Of a DNA stretch of 64,000 bases, positions 59,676-64,000 are shown piece by piece (the stretch's first letter is position 1; every line of letters begins with the position of its first letter). The stretch lies in NCBI GenBank assembly GCA_021229015.1, contig CM037795.1, positions 12,619,193 to 12,683,192 of the forward strand. Reading direction: 5' to 3'. Below the pieces are notes generated by a model. The model ran no database searches, was not told the DNA's origin, and was given only the letters and a program-made list of their open reading frames with translations. Source of the stretch: Solen grandis. Lineage: Eukaryota > Mollusca > Bivalvia > Adapedonta > Solenidae. The position numbers and the translations under genes are program-made.

Positions 59676-61341
59676 ACGAAACCGGAAGCAACTATTAAAG
59701 CATAATGTCATATGATAAGTTACTATATGAAACGCTTTCTCCCGGTCGGGAAATTAACGCCGAACCACATAGTAACAGCAGATGCTCTGCCCATTTGGCC
59801 ATCGAGCAGAGCCGTTGGCTTACTTTCAGAATATTTATTGATAAAGGTATAATGAATAAAGTTAACACAATCCCCCCTCTCCCCCCTCTCTCTCTCTGGT
59901 GCTAGACTCCACCCCCGAGCCCATGTATTTTGAACAAGCTTTTTTCTTATTGACTTCAATATATCCCAGGTGATGCTGACAAAACAACGCACTTTGCCGT
60001 TTCAGCACAAAAACATTTATGCACACGAGGGCTGATCAAAGCGTTTTGCTATTTCTTTCTACAAGAACTCTGCGATGCGCAAGTGACCTCAACGCTGACT
60101 TTGTTGAAGGGGAAGGCTGGGGATGACGCTTTTCAACTGAGAAAGTTAAGCAGTCGGACAGCGTGAAGTCCGCATTCGCGATGGATGTGAAATATTGAAT
60201 AAATAAGAAAAAGAAATGGATGTGATAATGTTACAGGAGCCTTAATTGTGCATATTAACAATAATTCTATTTTAATCAAAAACCCTTCTATATGGTTAAA
60301 ACTCTCCATTTTGAAAAAAGTACAAACGAACAGTATTTTCAGATTTTTCTCATTTTTTTCAATGAATGCTATTTAGGTACTTATCTTTAAGATAAAAGCT
60401 TAAAAACAATATTTCACCTGTCTTATTCTTCAAGAAAATACATTTTAAGTAAGTGAGTGGTGAAAGGGAAAGTTTAACTTGGGAGTAAATGAATATTAAT
60501 TTATTACATAAAAAATTAGGGGTCTGTAGACCTATTACCGAAAATCCGTGTACATTTCATAACGCATATGTGCTGCAGATTAGGGTCCTCTTAATCGTTT
60601 TAAACAGTTTTTAGACGGCGCAGCCATCTTATGCTGGAAAACGAATTCAGGCCTCGCTGATTTGTATATTTTCCACAGCAATATATATTCTAACACCGGT
60701 TCAAATTAGCGAATGTAAATGTACTGTAAATATTGCGGTTGAAATATAACAACCTGTTTTCGATCTACACTTTTCCATCATGTATTTTATTTATTTTTTC
60801 ATGCAAACAAAATCTGCTATATGTGCAGTACAGGTGATAGTGTAAAATTAACACGTGTGTGATAATAGAAACTGTTGCGATCGTCATGTGAAAATATTGT
60901 AAGTAATTACAATTCACGCTCCCGTCGTAATTCCACATCTTTTTTATTAATTTTAGCGCCATATTAATGCTATAAAGCTAGCAGCCGGAAGAATCGAAAT
61001 ACCATACAAGATTTAAAGCCGTCTGAAGCTATTGTAATTATACGGTATAGTGAAGTCTTTCCCACATTCACTTTATTAATTTTAAGTTTTCACTGCTGTA
61101 CTGAATTCTTGGCTACCGCAACCAAACTGTCATTCTAGCAGCGGGAAAAATCAAAATTATATACTTAAAATACAAAGTCATTAAATAAGTAGCCGTGTAA
61201 AATTGTTGTAAGCATGTATAAGTCAGTCTTTCATGACATTCATTTTATTAATTACGATTCTAAATAAATGGCTACTTGGTTGCTGACGGTGACCAGGCAT
61301 AAAGCTATCTGACTATCAGCTCTACGAAAAACGCATGTATG
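59676..61341. other. No gene recognised; two diverged ~157-bp modules
   Basis: Around 60930-61255 two modules share 'AGCAGC.GGAA.AATC.AAAT' (60980, 61137) and 'CATTCA.TTTATTAATT' (about 61065, 61243). Earlier, CTCTCCCCCCTCTCTCTC lies at 59877-59895. No exon is supportable. Confidence 0.4.
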
Positions 61342-61352
61342 GCAATTATTCT

Positions 61353-61609
61353 TTACTTGACATGACTTTTTGAGTTTACCGTCGCATCGACAGAATTTCA
61401 GTCATATAGCGATGTCCAGCTAATTTCAGGTGGAGAAAGACCCCGAATGCACGGAGACATCCGGAGAGAACCACCGACCTACTGCAAGCCAGCTTGAAGG
61501 CTTCCATACATGAAAATCCGAATGACCCTGCTGGGTTTCGAATCCACGTGGTGAGGGGCCGAGTGGGTTCTAAAGTCAGCGACTTTACTCTCTCGGCCAC
61601 GGAGGCCCC
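61353..61609 (-). mobile_element. SINE-B copy with 11-bp TSD, alternative tail
   Basis: Full body and head in reverse (TTGAGTTTACCGTCGCATCG to CGGCCACGGAGGCCCC). The tail at left is the TGACTTTTTGAG type rather than (CAA)n. Exact direct repeats GCAATTATTCT at 61342-61352 and 61610-61620. Confidence 0.93.
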
Positions 61610-61620
61610 GCAATTATTCT

Positions 61621-62639
61621 GGAGCACTATTGAGCTAAGAGATAAACTGTACGTTACCTTACAGTATCTTTACGTTAGCTGGAAATACCTTTAAGGACAG
61701 AATATATAAGACCAAACTACCATTATAATTTATCTCAAACATGTACATGTATCATATTACCATACTAATCATATCATAATGTTGATACCGTTTTAGATGG
61801 AGTTATTTTACATGACATTTGTAATCTGTTGGGGATAAGCGACATTTGTAAATCACGCACACATATAACTCCTAGGAACAAACAAGAAGTTACATTACGT
61901 TCGTGTCGTGACTTACTGGAGAGATCGATGAACATGGCGACCCAAAATAACGACAAAATTAAACTTTACGTGTCAGAGTACATTTACGTAGAGAGAGAGA
62001 GCGAGTTAATGACAGTGCAGTATGTACTGCTAAAATGTGATTTAAAAAGAAAGCAAGAATAATATTTGAAGGATACCTGATCCAATTCGTAAACAAACAA
62101 GGACAATGTGCAGTTATATTGCGATACTACGAAGGCTGGGGAGGGGGATCAAAATTTTAAAGTAATGATTTTTTTTATTTATATATCCGAAATACTTTAT
62201 AACGGGAACAATTGGACAATATCATTCAGTAAAATCTTTTTGTGGTATATTGTATTGTCATCTTTTGAAACCACAAACATCTTTTTATCAAATCAATTTA
62301 GTATTTTAATGGTATTGCGATACATGCTAATTTTGGCATTATAGAAACGACAAATTACTTTTAATCAATAAAAATTGTAAAGTCATCCAAAAATCAATAA
62401 AAATCATGAAGTCATCCTAAATTCGTGGGTATCATAAGCTCTGACAATATAAATTTGTCAGCGATTTATTTCAAAAGAATGCCTTTCTTTTTTACCATGT
62501 CCGAAACAGATCATCTATTGAGAAAATCACGTGTTTGTCACAAAGTTAGGGTTACTTCTAAGTCGCATAGAATCTATTTAGACATTTCTTCTAGAAATGT
62601 CTCGATATACCCTGTCTTATTCATAGAGAAATGGAATTT
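61621..62639. other. No gene recognised
   Basis: Short plus frames at 61829-62062 and 62108-62344 have no recognisable domain; one contains a simple GAGAGAGAG tract. 62341-62420 has a short duplicated phrase (ATCAATAAAAAT..AAGTCATCC). Confidence 0.4.
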
Positions 62640-62893
62640 GACTTGGTTTGACTATTTGAGTTTACCGTCGTTTCGACAGTATTTCAATCATATAGCGACG
62701 TCAAGCTAATTACAGGTGGAGGAAGACCCTGAATGCACGGAGGCATCCGGGTAGAACCACCGATCTACCGGAAGCCAGCTGGAAGGCTTCCGCACATGAA
62801 AATCCGAATGACCCTACCAGGGTCTGAGGGGCTGAGTGAATATTAAAGTCAGTGACCTTATCCTCTCGGCCACGGAGGCCCCCTCCCCCCGCA
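62640..62893 (-). mobile_element. SINE-B copy with 10-bp TSD, alternative tail
   Basis: Tail (GACTTGGTTTGACTATTTGA), body and head in reverse, with part of the B box lost (CTACCAGGGTCTGAGGGG). AATGGAATTT lies at 62630-62639 and 62894-62903. Confidence 0.9.
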
Positions 62894-62903
62894 ATGGAAT
62901 TTC

Positions 62904-64000
62904 ATCCGTAAAATCTTTCAAAGAGAATCAGTGATACCATCATATTACAATTGTATAACCAATGTTTGCGGTTATTTTAGTACATGTTGAAAACATATGA
63001 TATTGATATATTTTTTCCATTCGCTTCTCATTTCAGTATGATTGTTATACATGATTGTAATACAGTCTAATTATGTTTGTAAGGCGATGCACAACGTGCA
63101 TGTTTTGCCTAACAAAGAACTGAACTGGGTTAAACTTTGTTTGGTAATTATTTCCCACCCTATAAATAATCAAAGCGCTGAAGGCACTGAAGTTGTGTGT
63201 GTCTCAAATGAAAGAGTGCTTGAAGAGCTGCAAGTCGATCACTAATAATTAAATTCACTTTGATAAACAAAAGAAATGCGGCCATTTCTCTCCTCTCAGT
63301 GCTATCAGAGCTTTGATTTGTAGTCTCTATAAATGGATTGAAATAATTATACAAATTTTCTGCCCAGGTCAGAGGCTCCGAACTCATCTCGGATAGTAGA
63401 TATACAGGTTTCGGTCATTTTTAGTGCAAGACATAAACCTTGGAGATATCTGAGGTCGATAGACTGATGTGATTTTTAATATGTTACAATTATTTGTTTT
63501 GGACTTCACATGGGTTTTTGAAAATGGCCTAAAATGACCGAACGCTGCACATTTACTATCAAATTTATTTGCGGGCTACCTTTGCATGGAAACAAACTAT
63601 ATTTGGGCGCATTGTAAAGCGATCACGTGATAAATAAGTTACATCATTCGATTGCAGTTACAACAGCATAGAAAAATAAGTCCTCTATAATTTTTCATGT
63701 CACAGGCGATTTTTGTAGCCTGTTAGTATATATTTTTGACACAGAATTGATTTTTCAGCATTTTTGCTTAATTCTAGTTTTACTTATATATATACACACA
63801 ATTGTTTGATCATATTTACACTATTGAGAAGTTATTCGGTTTTAAATCTGGGAGAACCTGGGTTGAAAATTAGTACTATAGTTGATGTGACTGAAGTCAT
63901 ACACAACTAAAAATATCGCATCGTTTCTAGAAGTATTGTTAATGCTTATATAGAACTATCGTGTGTGAAAATCACCTACCAGGACACGGACGTTGTCGCC
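62904..64000. other. No gene recognised; short MITE-like block at 63410-63542
   Basis: TTCGGTCATTTTTAG (63410-63424) and CTAAAATGACCGAA (63529-63542) are inverted ends, one base different, enclosing about 105 bp. This suggests a tiny non-autonomous DNA element. The remainder to the window end shows nothing exon-like that could be supported. Confidence 0.5.

Noticed and set aside
1..64000. Endogenous retrovirus or LTR element
   Set aside because: No long terminal repeats, gag/protease/integrase motifs or primer-binding sites were seen; every RT found is of APE-type LINE character.

Overview
The window is animal nuclear DNA, most likely from a bivalve mollusc. It is AT-rich and intron-dominated, with no operons and very few long reading frames. 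It is crowded with tRNA-headed SINEs, APE-type LINEs, foldback elements, minisatellites and the diverged interspersed repeats typical of bivalve genomes. The species assignment is inference; no host marker gene is present.

Host gene content: the only recognisable host coding sequence is the ligand-binding (ANF-receptor) ectodomain of a natriuretic-peptide-receptor-like, membrane guanylate-cyclase-type receptor. Exon 1 (signal peptide plus first strand) lies on + at 21128-21372 and an exon 2 on + at 40891-40997. A second version of exon 2 lies on - at 46791-46685, followed on - by exon 3 (45738-45535) and exon 4 (44143 down into the gap). All junction phases agree. The + and - exon sets point at each other across a run of exactly 100 N (43901-44000), so the region is either an inverted pair of paralogues or one gene with two alternative exons 2 broken by a mis-oriented scaffold join. 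No transmembrane, kinase-homology or cyclase domain is in the window.

Layout. 1-11.9 kb: SINEs, a LINE inserted inside a SINE (2.6-4.67 kb), and a decayed L1/Tx1-like LINE (7.75-11.86 kb) carrying two SINE pieces. 12-20.5 kb: SINEs, an inverted repeat, a 14-bp minisatellite (17.0-17.9 kb), a decayed minus-strand LINE and a TTAA-flanked piggyBac-type MITE. 21.1-40.9 kb: the 19.5-kb first intron of the receptor, holding a foldback element whose loop encodes a P-loop-like peptide (24.86-25.64 kb), ancient repeats, a 2.9-kb 34-bp satellite (33.0-35.9 kb) and an L1/Tx1-like LINE abutting it. 40.9-47 kb: receptor exons, an uninterrupted LINE reverse transcriptase (41.6-43.58 kb), the gap and a 43-bp tandem repeat. 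49.4-52 kb: an apparently intact Mutator-like (MULE) element encoding a FLYWCH + MULE transposase with matching terminal inverted repeats. 52.4-64 kb: more SINEs, a decayed LINE, a TA-flanked MITE, short tandem repeats, a 1.6-kb foldback element and no recognisable host gene.

Two SINE families dominate. 'SINE-A' has an ACAA-rich tail; 'SINE-B' has either a (CAA)n tail or a fixed tail related to CTCAAATAGTCAAGTC. Several copies have visible target-site duplications of 10-14 bp, so their insertion boundaries are directly demonstrable. The 3' ends of A and B are alike, suggesting shared use of one LINE's reverse transcriptase.
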